Below, in pieces: positions 53,420 to 63,623 of a DNA stretch of 64,000 nt (the first letter of the stretch is position 1; the number at the start of each line of letters is the position of its first letter). The position numbers were made by a program, and so were the translations under genes. This stretch comes from Bosea sp. Tri-49. Lineage in GTDB: Bacteria > Pseudomonadota > Alphaproteobacteria > Rhizobiales > Beijerinckiaceae. Under the pieces are notes generated by a model. It was not told the origin of the DNA. It saw nothing but the letters and a program-made list of their open reading frames with translations, and searched no databases. The stretch is from assembly GCF_003952665.1 (NCBI RefSeq), contig NZ_CP017946.1:2418001-2482000 (forward strand), in the 5' to 3' direction.

Positions 53420-55137
53420 TCTGCGGCATCCCTCGTCATGAATTCCTCGGGGAAATAACGCATCACGCAGGTCAGCGGGTTCGAGGCCGCCTGGCCGAGC
53501 CCGCAAATCGACGCGTCGCGCATCGCCTGCGACAGCTCGCCGAGCAGCTCCTGGTTCCAGATCGGGCGCTGCATCAGCATCACCGCCTTCTGCGTGCCGG
53601 CGCGGCAGGGCGTGCACTGCCCGCAGCTCTCATCCTCGAAGAAGCGCATCAGGTTGAGCGCGGCGGCGCGCATGTCATCCTGCTCGGAGAGTACCACCAC
53701 GGCGGCCGAGCCAATGAAGCAGCCATGCTTCTCGAGCGTGCCGAAATCGAGCGGGATATCGTCCATCGAGGCGGGCAGGATGCCGCCGGAGGCGCCGCCC
53801 GGCAGATAGGCGCGGAAACGGTGGCCGTCTTGCATCCCGCCGCAGAATTCCTCGATCAGCTCGCGGATGGTGACGCCGGCCGGGGCGAGCTTGACGCCGG
53901 GTTCCCTGACCCGGCCCGAGACCGAATAGCTGCGCAGGCCGGTGCGACCATTGCGGCCATGCGAGTTCCACCAGCCATTGCCCTTCTCGACGATGTCGCG
54001 GATCCAGTACAGCGTCTCGACATTGTTGATCAGCGTCGGCTGGCCGAAGAGGCCGACCTGGAAGGGATAGGGCGGCTTGTGCCGCGGCAGCCCGCGCTTG
54101 CCCTCGATGCTTTCCAGCAGCGAGGACTCCTCCCCGCAGATATAGGCCCCTGCCCCGCGCCGCAGATGGATCGCTGGCCCGCCCGCCGGCAGCCTGGCGA
54201 TCTCGCGTTCCAGGATCGCGCGCGCCACCGGGTATTCGTCTCGGATATAGATATAGACCTCGTCCGCTTCGACGATATGGGCGCCGATCAGCGTGCCTTC
54301 GAGGAAGCGGTGCGGATCGGTCTGGAGATAGAGGCGATCCTTGAAGGTGCCGGGCTCGCCCTCGTCGCCATTCACCGCCATCAGCCGCGGACCCGGCTCG
54401 CCGCGCACCGCCCGCCATTTGCGGCCCGTCGGGAAGCCGGCGCCACCGAGGCCGCGCAGGCCGGAATCGTCGAGCACTGTCAGGATCGATTCGATGCTGC
54501 GCTCGCCCGAGCGCAGGTTGTTCAGCAGCGCATAGCCGCCACCCGCGACATAGGCGTCGCAGTCGACATACGCATCCATGTGCGGATGAGTATCCTTGGC
54601 CTCGATCGCGGCCAGCACCGTCTCCGCCGTGGCCTCGTGCAGGAAGTTATGGCCGACCTCGATCGCCGGCGCGTGATCACACAAGCCGACGCAGGGCGCC
54701 CGCACCACGCGCACGCCAGGGCCGACCGAGTCCTGCAGGGTCGCGAGCAGTTCCTCCGAGTGGAACATTGCGCAGGTTAGGCTGTCGCAGACCCGCACCG
54801 TCAGCGGCGGAATCTCGGGCTCGCCTTCCTTCACGATGTCGAAATGGGCGTAGAAGGTGGCGGTCTCGAAGACCTCCGCGAAGGATAGCCGCATCTCCTC
54901 GGCGAGCGCCGCCAGATGGGCCGCCGAGATCTGGTGATAGCGGTCCTGGATCAGATGAAGATGCTCGATCAGGAGGTCACGCCGGCGCGGGCGCTCGCCG
55001 AGCAACTGCCCGATCTCCTCCAGCGCGCGAGGCTCGACCTGCCGCCCCTTCGGCGTCGATCTGGCGCGCTTCCGGCCAAGGCCCGGATGCTCGAAGGCGT
55101 GGACATTGTGGTTGTGCTGGTCGTGCTGCCCGCTCAT
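53416..55137 (-). CDS. fdhB: Formate dehydrogenase beta subunit, fused NuoE/NuoF type
   Basis: A 573-residue flavoprotein. Residues 35-190 are NuoE-like with a [2Fe-2S] site (CDSLTC and CVGLC). From about residue 210 it is NuoF-like, with the FMN site GLRGLGGAGFPTG, the NADH site GAYICGEESSLLESIEG and a C-terminal [4Fe-4S] site (ESCGQCTPCRAG plus a later Cys). It passes electrons from the alpha subunit to NAD+. The gamma and beta subunits of other FDHs are fused here, as in FDH1. The start at 55137 (MSGQHDQHNHN) gives a His-rich tail. It is the first gene of a two-gene operon with fdhA; no fdhD or fdsC is seen here. It is divergent from the acyl-CoA synthetase. Confidence 0.93.
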   Translation of the reverse strand: MSGQHDQHNHNVHAFEHPGLGRKRARSTPKGRQVEPRALEEIGQLLGERPRRRDLLIEHLHLIQDRYHQISAAHLAALAEEMRLSFAEVFETATFYAHFDIVKEGEPEIPPLTVRVCDSLTCAMFHSEELLATLQDSVGPGVRVVRAPCVGLCDHAPAIEVGHNFLHEATAETVLAAIEAKDTHPHMDAYVDCDAYVAGGGYALLNNLRSGERSIESILTVLDDSGLRGLGGAGFPTGRKWRAVRGEPGPRLMAVNGDEGEPGTFKDRLYLQTDPHRFLEGTLIGAHIVEADEVYIYIRDEYPVARAILEREIARLPAGGPAIHLRRGAGAYICGEESSLLESIEGKRGLPRHKPPYPFQVGLFGQPTLINNVETLYWIRDIVEKGNGWWNSHGRNGRTGLRSYSVSGRVREPGVKLAPAGVTIRELIEEFCGGMQDGHRFRAYLPGGASGGILPASMDDIPLDFGTLEKHGCFIGSAAVVVLSEQDDMRAAALNLMRFFEDESCGQCTPCRAGTQKAVMLMQRPIWNQELLGELSQAMRDASICGLGQAASNPLTCVMRYFPEEFMTRDAAE

Positions 55138-55250
55138 CGGCCGAAGCGTCCTCCCTCTCCGGAACCTTCGTCCCGTCTGCCCTGTGCCGTTATCCCGGCA
55201 CTTGCGGCGATAACCAGAGGTTATCCGAAAGATTCTAAGGTGCCAACCTC

Positions 55251-55267
55251 TGGCATGCATAATGCCA
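55251..55267. promoter_or_regulatory. Putative GntR operator 1 upstream of fdhBA
   Basis: The sequence is TGGCAT-GCATA-ATGCCA, a perfect 6-bp inverted repeat with a 5-bp spacer, extended by one further pair (C/G). It has the same half-sites and spacing as 47064-47080 and lies 114 bp upstream of the fdhB start. Confidence 0.7.
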
Positions 55268-55323
55268 GATCATGACGATTGCGCTCGATGACCTGACATT
55301 CCCCTCTTGACAGCCACGCCGAT

Positions 55324-55340
55324 TGGCATGCCAAATACCA
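55324..55340. promoter_or_regulatory. Putative GntR operator 2 upstream of the acyl-CoA synthetase gene
   Basis: The sequence is TGGCAT-GCCAA-ATACCA, matching the operator pattern with one mismatch in the right half-site. It contains the 12-bp palindrome TTGGCATGCCAA (55323-55334). It lies about 90 bp upstream of the synthetase ATG. Confidence 0.55.
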
Positions 55341-55430
55341 AACAAGAACCCGACCGGGCAACGATCCGAAATATGCGGGCGGCCCGACGATGGCTTCAGC
55401 AAAAGAAAATTCCACGGGAGGAAATGCATC

Positions 55431-57605
55431 ATGACCCAGGCAGCCCTCAAGATTAAGCCGCGCGAAACAGCCGTCGATCAGGCGACGGTCCGCAAGGTCC
55501 TGGATGGCGTCAAGGCCGACGGCCGCACCAGCCTAACGGCCCCGGAGGCCAAGCTGGTCTGCGACGCCTACGACATCCCGCTGCCCAAGGAAGGCCTCGC
55601 CAAATCGGCCGACGAGGCCGCCAGGCTCGCTGGCGGCATGGGCTATCCCGTCGTCATGAAGATCGTATCCGCCGACATCCTGCACAAGACCGATGCCGGG
55701 GGCGTGATCGTCGGCGTCAAGAGCGATGCCGAGGCCCGCGCCGCTCATGACACGATCCTGGCCAATGCCCGCAAATACAAGGCCGACGCCAAGATCGAGG
55801 GCATTCAGGTCCAGCAGATGCTGCCTACGGGCGCGACCGAGACGCTGGTCGGCGCGATCACCGATCCCTCCTTCGGCAAGCTCGTGGCATTCGGTCTCGG
55901 CGGCATCCTCGTCGAGGTGCTGAAGGACCTGACCTTCCGCCTCGCGCCGGTGAATGAGGCGCAGGCGCTCGAGATGATCGGCTCGATCAAGGCCCAGGAG
56001 ATGCTCGACGGTGTGCGCGGTAGCGAAGCCGTCGACCGTGGCGCGCTCGCCGCGATCCTCGTCCAGGTCTCGGCGCTGCTCGACGACTTCCCGGAGATCG
56101 AGGAGCTCGACCTCAACCCCGTCTTCGCGACGAAATCCGGCGCGACCGCGGTCGATGCCCGCATCGTCTGCAATTTCGAGGCGCGCAAGGAGCGCTTCCG
56201 CCCCGACCAGGATGCCATCGTCACGGCGATGAACCGCATCTTCCATCCGAAGGCCGTGGCGGTGATCGGCGCCTCGAACGAGGCCGGCAAGATCGGCAAT
56301 TCGGTGATGAAGAACCTGATCAATGGCGGCTACAAGGGCACGATCGTTCCCGTGCACCCGAAGGCCGACACGATCGAGGGCGTCAAGGCCTATAAGTCGA
56401 TCCTCGACTATGACGGCGTGGTCGATGTCGCGGTCTTCGCCGTGCCGGCAAAGCTCTGCAACGGCGCCATGGACGAGGTCGGCCGCAAGGGCGTTCCCGG
56501 CGCGGTGATGATCCCGTCGGGCTTCGCCGAATCGGGCGAGCCGGAGCTGCAGGAAGAGCTGCTGGCGACCGCCCGCAAGCACAATGTCCGGATCATGGGA
56601 CCGAACATCTACGGCTTCTACTATACACCGGAGAACCTCTGCGCGACCTTCTGCACGGCCTTCGACGTCAAGGGCAAGGCGGCCCTGTCCTCACAGTCCG
56701 GCGGCGTCGGCATGTCGATCATCGGCTTTGCCCGCTCAACCAAGATGGGCGTCTCCTCGATCGTCGGCCTCGGCAACAAGTCGGACCTCGACGAGGATGA
56801 TCTGCTGACCTTCTTCGAGCAGGATCCGAACACCTCGGTGATCGCGATGCACTGCGAGGACCTGAAGGATGGCCGCGCCTTCTCCGAAGTCGCACAGCGC
56901 GTCTCGAAGAAGAAGCCGGTGATCGTGCTCAAGGCCGGCCGCACCGCCTATGGCGCCAAGGCAGCTGCCTCCCATACCGGCGCGCTCGCCGGCAACGACA
57001 AGATCTATGACGACATCCTCAAGGCCTCTGGCGTCATCCGCGCGCCCTCGCTGCGCGGCATGCTCGAGTATGCCCGCGGTGTGCAGGTCCTGCCGGCGCC
57101 GAAGGGCGAGAATGTCCTGATCATCACTGGCGCCGGCGGATCCGGCGTTCTGCTCTCGGACGCCTGCTTCGACAACGGCCTGACGCTGATGAAGATGCCG
57201 GATGATCTCGACGCAGCCTTCCGCAAGTTCATCCCGCCCTTCGGCGCGGCCGGCAACCCGGTCGACATCACCGGCGGCGAGCCGCCGCTGACCTACCAGA
57301 ACACGGTCCGCCTCGGCCTCAACGACGAGCGCATCCACGCACTCATCCTCGGCTACTGGCACACGATCGTGACCCCGCCGCTGGTCTTCGCCGACAAGAT
57401 GATCGAGGTCGTCACCGAGGCCCGCGCCAAGGGCATCGACAAGCCGATCGTCGCATCGCTGGTCGGTGACGTCGAGGTCGAGAAGGCCTGCGAGAAGCTC
57501 TACGACCACGGTATCGTGGCCTATCCGTACACCACGGAGACGCCGGTCGAGGTGCTCGGCGCCAAGTACAAATGGGCGCGCGCCGCCGGCCTGATCAAGG
57601 GCTGA
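55431..57605 (+). CDS. NDP-forming acyl-CoA synthetase (ATP-grasp domain first)
   Basis: A 724-residue single-chain acyl-CoA synthetase. Residues 25-250 form an ATP-grasp (beta-like) domain (GYPVVMKIVSADILHKTDAGG). Then come the CoA-binding domain (about 265-400, VAVIGASNEAGKIGNSV) and the ligase domains, with the likely phosphohistidine at His515 in SHTGALAG. The ATP-grasp half precedes the CoA-binding half, a reversed order relative to many archaeal ADP-forming synthetases. It is preceded by GGGAGGA. The substrate is unknown. Position beside fdh and the shared operators suggest activation of oxalate or formate with CoA, to prime the Frc-Oxc cycle. Confidence 0.88.
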   Translation: MTQAALKIKPRETAVDQATVRKVLDGVKADGRTSLTAPEAKLVCDAYDIPLPKEGLAKSADEAARLAGGMGYPVVMKIVSADILHKTDAGGVIVGVKSDAEARAAHDTILANARKYKADAKIEGIQVQQMLPTGATETLVGAITDPSFGKLVAFGLGGILVEVLKDLTFRLAPVNEAQALEMIGSIKAQEMLDGVRGSEAVDRGALAAILVQVSALLDDFPEIEELDLNPVFATKSGATAVDARIVCNFEARKERFRPDQDAIVTAMNRIFHPKAVAVIGASNEAGKIGNSVMKNLINGGYKGTIVPVHPKADTIEGVKAYKSILDYDGVVDVAVFAVPAKLCNGAMDEVGRKGVPGAVMIPSGFAESGEPELQEELLATARKHNVRIMGPNIYGFYYTPENLCATFCTAFDVKGKAALSSQSGGVGMSIIGFARSTKMGVSSIVGLGNKSDLDEDDLLTFFEQDPNTSVIAMHCEDLKDGRAFSEVAQRVSKKKPVIVLKAGRTAYGAKAAASHTGALAGNDKIYDDILKASGVIRAPSLRGMLEYARGVQVLPAPKGENVLIITGAGGSGVLLSDACFDNGLTLMKMPDDLDAAFRKFIPPFGAAGNPVDITGGEPPLTYQNTVRLGLNDERIHALILGYWHTIVTPPLVFADKMIEVVTEARAKGIDKPIVASLVGDVEVEKACEKLYDHGIVAYPYTTETPVEVLGAKYKWARAAGLIKG

Positions 57606-57792
57606 GCGATAGACCACGACTCCGCCGACGCCCGGACTCCGTCCAGCGTCGCCGGCTGCACGCATCGCGTGACCGCCGCTCCCTCCGGCAGGATGGGAGC
57701 GGCCCCATACAAATCATTCAAGGCTTCTGTTCCGAATGGCCGGCGCCGCGGAAAGGCCCGGTCGCTCTCCCCGAAATCCGAGAGAGATCGCG

Positions 57793-58989
<1,197 letters not shown>

Positions 58990-59114
58990 GGACCCGCGTG
59001 ACAGCACGGGAACAGGTTTCCCGCAGAGGAAATGCTCAAAACAACCAAAAAGCGATCACGCCTTCTGCATTGGGACGAAACGCACCAATGCAACGTGATC
59101 AAGGGGGAGCGAAC

Positions 59115-60044
59115 ATGTCCATCCTGATCGACAAGACCACCAAGGTTATCTGCCAGGGCTTCACCGGCAAGAACGGCACCTTCCATTCCGAGCAGGCGAT
59201 CGCCTACGGCACGCGCATGGTCGGCGGCGTCGCCCCCGGCAAGGGTGGCCAGAGCCATCTCAATCTGCCCGTGTTCAACACTGTCGCCGAGGCCAAGGAG
59301 AAGACCGGCGCCACCGCTTCAGTCGTCTACGTCCCGCCGCCGGGCGCAGCGGACGCGATCTGCGAGGCGATCGACGCCGAGGTCCCTCTGATCGTCTGCA
59401 TCACCGAGGGCATCCCGGTGATGGACATGGTCAAGGTCAAGCGCATGCTGAGCGGCTCGAAATCCCGGCTGATCGGCCCCAACTGCCCCGGTATCGTCAC
59501 CGCCGGCGAGAGCAAGATCGGCATCATGCCGGCCAACATCTTCAAGCGGGGCTCGGTCGGTATCGTCTCGCGCTCGGGCACGCTGACCTATGAGGCAGTA
59601 TTCCAGACCAGCTGCGAAGGGCTGGGCCAGACCACGGCTGTCGGAATCGGCGGCGACCCGGTCAAAGGCACCGAGTTCATCGACATGCTCGAGCTGTTCC
59701 TGGCCGACCCCGCAACCGAGTCGATCGTGATGATCGGCGAGATCGGCGGCGCGGCCGAAGAGGATGCGGCGCAATTCATCAGGGATGAGGCCAAGCGCGG
59801 GCGAGCCAAGCCTATGGTCGGCTTCATCGCCGGCCGCACGGCCCCTCCCGGCCGCCGCATGGGCCATGCCGGCGCGATCATCTCCGGCGGCAAGGGCGGC
59901 GCCGAAGACAAGATCGCGGCGATGGAAGCGGCCGGTATCCGGGTCTCGCCGTCGCCGGCTCGCCTCGGAAAGACGCTGATGGAGCTGCTCAACGGTGAAG
60001 TCGGCGTCCAGAAGCGCTGCGCCGAGATCGAGTGGTCCTTCTGA
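59115..60044 (+). CDS. sucD: Succinyl-CoA synthetase alpha subunit
   Basis: A 309-residue CoA-binding subunit. The N-terminus is [18 protein letters not shown]. The phosphohistidine is His251 in MGHAGAII, and the CoA-binding segment is [11 protein letters not shown]. The start at 59115 has a strong Shine-Dalgarno (AGGGGGAGC). It lies 125 bp downstream of sucC. A terminator at 60125-60160 closes the operon. Confidence 0.93.
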   Translation: MSILIDKTTKVICQGFTGKNGTFHSEQAIAYGTRMVGGVAPGKGGQSHLNLPVFNTVAEAKEKTGATASVVYVPPPGAADAICEAIDAEVPLIVCITEGIPVMDMVKVKRMLSGSKSRLIGPNCPGIVTAGESKIGIMPANIFKRGSVGIVSRSGTLTYEAVFQTSCEGLGQTTAVGIGGDPVKGTEFIDMLELFLADPATESIVMIGEIGGAAEEDAAQFIRDEAKRGRAKPMVGFIAGRTAPPGRRMGHAGAIISGGKGGAEDKIAAMEAAGIRVSPSPARLGKTLMELLNGEVGVQKRCAEIEWSF

Positions 60045-60124
60045 CCATCCCCGCTGGCGCAAGTCCAACCACATCGAGCCGGCATGTTCTCGCGACGACC
60101 GGCAGATCCGACCTCCTCCCTGAT

Positions 60125-60160
60125 AGCCCCGCGACAAGCTGGTCGCGGGGCTTCTTTTTT
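60125..60160 (+). terminator. Rho-independent terminator of sucCD
   Basis: An 11-bp stem (AGCCCCGCGAC / GTCGCGGGGCT) with the six-base loop AAGCTG is followed by TC and six T residues. It lies 80 bp beyond the sucD stop. Confidence 0.92.
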
Positions 60161-60193
60161 GAACCGTTGTGCGGGATCAGCGCCGACTCCCGC

Positions 60194-60973
60194 ATGGACG
60201 TAGCGTCAGCCGGGCGCTATGCGCTGCAGAAAGCAGGAGCAGCGACCTTGAAAGCCCCCAGCGCCACGACCACGCCTGCGAGCGCAACGCAACAGCTCGT
60301 CCTCGAACGCTTCACGCCTGAGGAGACCTTCAAGACCAAGGTCTATGCCTCGCTGAAGCAGGCGATCATCACCATGGACATCTACGGCTCATCGGAGCCG
60401 ACCTGGATCGACGAGCGCCAGCTTTCGGAGCAGCTCGGCGTCAGCCGCACGCCGGTGCGCGAAGCCGTCGCGATGCTCGAGCAGGAGGGGCTGGTGAAGT
60501 CGCTGCCGCGCCGCGGCATCATGGTGCTGAAGAAGACCAAGAACGAGATCGTCGAGATGATCCAGGCCTGGGCGGCGCTGGAAAGCATGGCCGCACGCCT
60601 CGTCGTCCAGCGTGCCAGCGATGCCGAGATCGGCAAGCTACGCACGCTGTTCAAGGATTTCGACGAGGCCCACAAGCCGTCCGACCACGTCGGCGAATAC
60701 TCATCGGCCAACCTCGTCTTCCACCAGACATTGATCGGGCTGAGCAAGTCGCAGCTGCTCGTCGAGATGACCGACAACCTGCTGCTGCATGTGCGCGGCA
60801 TCCGCCAGATGACGATCGGGCGTGACGATCGCGCCAGCCGTTCGATCGTCGAACATCTGGGGATCATCGAGGCCTTGGAGCGGCGCGACATCGCGCTGGC
60901 CGAGCAATTGTCGCGCGACCACACACTCGGCCTCGCCGCCTATGTCGACCAGCACGCCGACATCTTCGACTAG
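60194..60973 (+). CDS. Second GntR-family (FCD) regulator, paralogue of the oxc-linked one
   Basis: A GntR/FCD protein of about 259 residues from the ATG at 60194. A TTG at 60248 with AGGAG 8 bp upstream is an equally good start. The helix-turn-helix is SEQLGVSRTPVREAVAMLEQEG, and the FCD domain contains VFHQTLIG and EHLGIIEAL. It shares the segment AWAALESMAARL and much of the rest with the regulator at 46227-46913. It stands alone after the sucCD terminator and is probably the second regulator of the island. Confidence 0.88.
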   Translation: MDVASAGRYALQKAGAATLKAPSATTTPASATQQLVLERFTPEETFKTKVYASLKQAIITMDIYGSSEPTWIDERQLSEQLGVSRTPVREAVAMLEQEGLVKSLPRRGIMVLKKTKNEIVEMIQAWAALESMAARLVVQRASDAEIGKLRTLFKDFDEAHKPSDHVGEYSSANLVFHQTLIGLSKSQLLVEMTDNLLLHVRGIRQMTIGRDDRASRSIVEHLGIIEALERRDIALAEQLSRDHTLGLAAYVDQHADIFD

Positions 60974-61075
60974 GTCGTAGACTCATAACTGCGCAGCGAC
61001 AGGCGCACCGAGGCGAGTTGGAGCCGCTTGCTGAAACAGGGCTTCCAGCGCCGGTCCGAAGGAGGCGGCAACGTC

Positions 61076-61636
61076 GTGGACACCAAAATCGAAACGTCGC
61101 GCCTTATTCTCCGAGCCTGGGGTGAGGAAGACGTCGAGCAACTCACGCTAGGCTTGAACGATCTCGGCATCGCAAAGTGGCTCGCTTTCGTCCCTCATCC
61201 CTATTCGACATCACACGCCCAAGATTGGGTCAGGAGATGTCAGGCGATTTCGACCGCAGGAAGTCGGCCGACTGCGTACGAATTTGCGGTTGAACTCAGA
61301 TCTGAGCGACGAGTGATCGGAGGCATCAGTCTCAACAAGATTGACTGGAAGGCCGGGACCGGTGGTGGAGGAATCTGGATAGCCAACGGTTACCAGGCAC
61401 GCGGCTATGGCCGCGAAGCGTTCGAGGCGAAGATCCGCCTCGCTTTTTGCGACTTGGGCCTGACGAAACTGGTCAACGGTTACTTCGACGGCAACGAAAA
61501 TTCTTGGGCGATGCAGCGCAAATTAGGATATCGACGCGTGGCTGAGGTTCCCAGCCGTTGCATGGCTGACGGACGGCAAACGATCGAACACGTAACGACG
61601 TTGCTGCGCAGTGACTGGAACGATCGCGAGGGCTGA
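61076..61636 (+). CDS. GNAT-family N-acetyltransferase (RimJ/RimL type)
   Basis: A 186-residue acetyltransferase. It begins with ETSRLILRAWGEEDV, typical of the RimJ/RimL group, and has the acetyl-CoA-binding region YQARGYGREAFEAKIRL followed by NENSWAMQRKLGYRRV. The start is probably the GTG at 61076, about 10 bp after GGAGG. Its codon use is visibly less GC-biased than its neighbours, suggesting recent acquisition. It does not fit the oxalate pathway. It is convergent with the FAH-family gene. Confidence 0.82.
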   Translation: MDTKIETSRLILRAWGEEDVEQLTLGLNDLGIAKWLAFVPHPYSTSHAQDWVRRCQAISTAGSRPTAYEFAVELRSERRVIGGISLNKIDWKAGTGGGGIWIANGYQARGYGREAFEAKIRLAFCDLGLTKLVNGYFDGNENSWAMQRKLGYRRVAEVPSRCMADGRQTIEHVTTLLRSDWNDREG

Positions 61637-61700
61637 ACGGCCAGCCCAGCGGGCAGCTCGGCCGTTTCCAGTGATGGGTTCGCGACCTGCGGGCCCCCGA

Positions 61701-62531
61701 TCAGCCGTCCTGTACGAAGGCGTTCATCAGTGTGCCGATGCCCTCGACCGTCACCTCGATCGTGTTGACCGGCTCCTTCATTACGCCGACCCCCAGCGAG
61801 GTGCCGCAGCAGATCAGGTCCCCTGGCAGCAGCGTCATGTCGTGGGAGAGCCGGCTGACCAGCTCATGCGGCGGGAAGATCATGTCCGCGATCGGATAGT
61901 TCTGGCGTTCCTGGCCGTTGAGCAGCGTCCGGACAGTGAGGGCGCGCGGGTCGAGGCCGGTCGCCACCACCGGCCCGAAAGGCCCGAACCCGTCGAAGCT
62001 CTTGGCGCGTACCCATTGCGGGAAGGTCGGGTCGGCCGCGATCAGGTCCAGCGCCGTGATGTCGTTCACGCAGGTATAGCCGAAGATGAACTCGCCAGCG
62101 GCTTGCGGACTCACGCGGCTGCAATTGCGGCCGATGACGATGCCGAGCTCGCCTTCATAGACGACCTTGCCGGCATAGGATGGCGGGCGCATCACGGTGA
62201 AGCCCGGCGCCGCCATGCAGGACGGCGCCTTCATCAGATAGAGCGGCTCCGGCGGTACCGGCATCCCGAGCTTGCCGGCAAGCGCGTGGAAGTTGTTCCA
62301 GAGCGCGATGATCTTGGAGGGCGTGCTCGGCGCCAGCAGCGTGACCTCGTCGAGCGGCACCCTCTCGCCCGTCGGCCGCGCGCCGGCGTACATGTCGCCG
62401 CTGTGGATCGCGATAGCTTCCCCAACAAGCGTGCCAAAGCGTTCGCGACCCGCAAGCACAAAGCGCACCCAATGCGCGCTCGCCTGTCTCTTCTCCGTCC
62501 GCGCCATCTGCTCGATCGTCGCGTTCAACAT
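61701..62531 (-). CDS. Fumarylacetoacetate hydrolase (FAH)-family protein
   Basis: A 276-residue FAH-family enzyme. The C-terminal catalytic core has metal-binding acidic residues in VYEGELGIVIGR and the NDITALD block, and the SFDGFGPFGP segment seen in acylpyruvase and oxaloacetate-decarboxylase type members. It may hydrolyse or decarboxylate a 2-oxo acid. It is the third gene of a minus-strand operon after the tartronate semialdehyde reductase and PanE-like genes (16-bp gap). The start at 62531 is used because the longer frame lies inside the PanE-like gene. The exact substrate is unknown. Confidence 0.86.
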   Translation of the reverse strand: MLNATIEQMARTEKRQASAHWVRFVLAGRERFGTLVGEAIAIHSGDMYAGARPTGERVPLDEVTLLAPSTPSKIIALWNNFHALAGKLGMPVPPEPLYLMKAPSCMAAPGFTVMRPPSYAGKVVYEGELGIVIGRNCSRVSPQAAGEFIFGYTCVNDITALDLIAADPTFPQWVRAKSFDGFGPFGPVVATGLDPRALTVRTLLNGQERQNYPIADMIFPPHELVSRLSHDMTLLPGDLICCGTSLGVGVMKEPVNTIEVTVEGIGTLMNAFVQDG

Positions 62532-62547
62532 GGCACCGTCTCCCCTG

Positions 62548-63603
62548 TCATGAGGCTGCCAGCTGGCGCGGCCGCTCGATAGCGGGTTCGCCCGCCCCCT
62601 CCCCGGCAAGCGCCTCGGGCGGGAAGGTCGGATAGAGCCCCTTGACGCTGGCCATCTGCTGGACAAGTCCGAGCACCGCATCGATGAAGGGCGTGCGCGT
62701 CTCGGTCAGCCGCCCCATCTCCTGAACGGCGCCAAGCAAGGCGTCGATCTCGAGCGGCCGGCCCTTGTCCAGATCCTGCAGCATGGAGGTACGATGAGCG
62801 CCAACGCCGGCCGCGCCATTGATCCGGCGCTCGACATCGACGCGGAAGGTGACGCCGAGCCTTTCGCCAATTGCCTGAGCCTCCAGCATCATGCTGCGAG
62901 CAAGCGCCCGCGTGCCGGGCTCGGTGGCGACGACGTCGAGCGTCGCATGGGTCAGCGCCGAGATCGGGTTGAAGCAGAGATTGCCCCAGAGCTTGAGCCA
63001 GATGTCGTCGCGGATATCCGAGAACAGGCGCGGCTTCAGGCCGCCGGCGGTCAGCGCATCGGCGAAGCGCGTCAGGCGCTCGCTTTCCCTGCGATTGGGC
63101 TCGCCGAGGCCGAACTGGTCGCCATAGATGTGCTTGACGACACCGGGCTCGACGATCTCGGTCGCCGGATAGACCGTGCAGCCGATGACACGCTCGGGTC
63201 CGATCGCGTTCCATTGCCGGTCGCCCGGATCGACGCTGCGCAGACGCAGATCGGCATAGGGGCCGTCCAGGCCGTGGAAATACCACCACGGCACACCGTT
63301 CTGGGCGGTGACGACGGCTGTCTCCGGCCCGAGCAGCGGCTTCAGGTCCTCCGCCGCCTCCCAGGCCTGATGCGCCTTGAGCGCGATGATCACCACATCC
63401 TGTTGGCCGAGATCGCGCGGATCGCGGCTCGCGGGCATCTGCTCGGTGATCGTCTCGGTCTTGGTGACGAGGGTCAGGCCCTTGGCGTTGATCGCCTCCA
63501 GATGGGCGCCGCGCGCCACGAGCGAGATGTCGAGCCCGCCGCGCTTGAGCATCACGCCCATATAGCCGCCGATCGCGCCGGCGCCGTAGATGCAGATCTT
63601 CAT
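62548..63603 (-). CDS. PanE/ketopantoate reductase-family enzyme, candidate oxalyl-CoA reductase
   Basis: A 351-residue NAD(P)H-dependent reductase. The dinucleotide-binding motif is GAGAIGGYMGVML, followed by the ALKAHQ and NGVPWWYF segments and a C-terminal ApbA/PanE helical domain (LWGNLCFNPIS, catalytic Lys region). The family covers ketopantoate reductase. In Methylobacterium extorquens a PanE homologue (PanE2) is the oxalyl-CoA reductase that makes glyoxylate from oxalate. Position directly downstream of tartronate semialdehyde reductase in an oxalate island supports that role here. A normal ketopantoate reductase cannot be excluded. Confidence 0.84.
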   Translation of the reverse strand: MKICIYGAGAIGGYMGVMLKRGGLDISLVARGAHLEAINAKGLTLVTKTETITEQMPASRDPRDLGQQDVVIIALKAHQAWEAAEDLKPLLGPETAVVTAQNGVPWWYFHGLDGPYADLRLRSVDPGDRQWNAIGPERVIGCTVYPATEIVEPGVVKHIYGDQFGLGEPNRRESERLTRFADALTAGGLKPRLFSDIRDDIWLKLWGNLCFNPISALTHATLDVVATEPGTRALARSMMLEAQAIGERLGVTFRVDVERRINGAAGVGAHRTSMLQDLDKGRPLEIDALLGAVQEMGRLTETRTPFIDAVLGLVQQMASVKGLYPTFPPEALAGEGAGEPAIERPRQLAAS

Positions 63604-63623
63604 GGGCCTTCCCTTTCTTGCTC

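Larger units (their letters stand above)
55138..55430. other. Divergent promoter region between fdhB and the acyl-CoA synthetase gene (293 bp)
   Basis: It holds no ORF. It is more AT-rich than its surroundings between about 55200 and 55430 and contains two operator-like palindromes (55251-55267 and 55324-55340). A Shine-Dalgarno (GGGAGGA) precedes the synthetase ATG at 55431. Promoters for both directions must lie here, but I cannot fix -35/-10 boxes with confidence. Confidence 0.6.
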
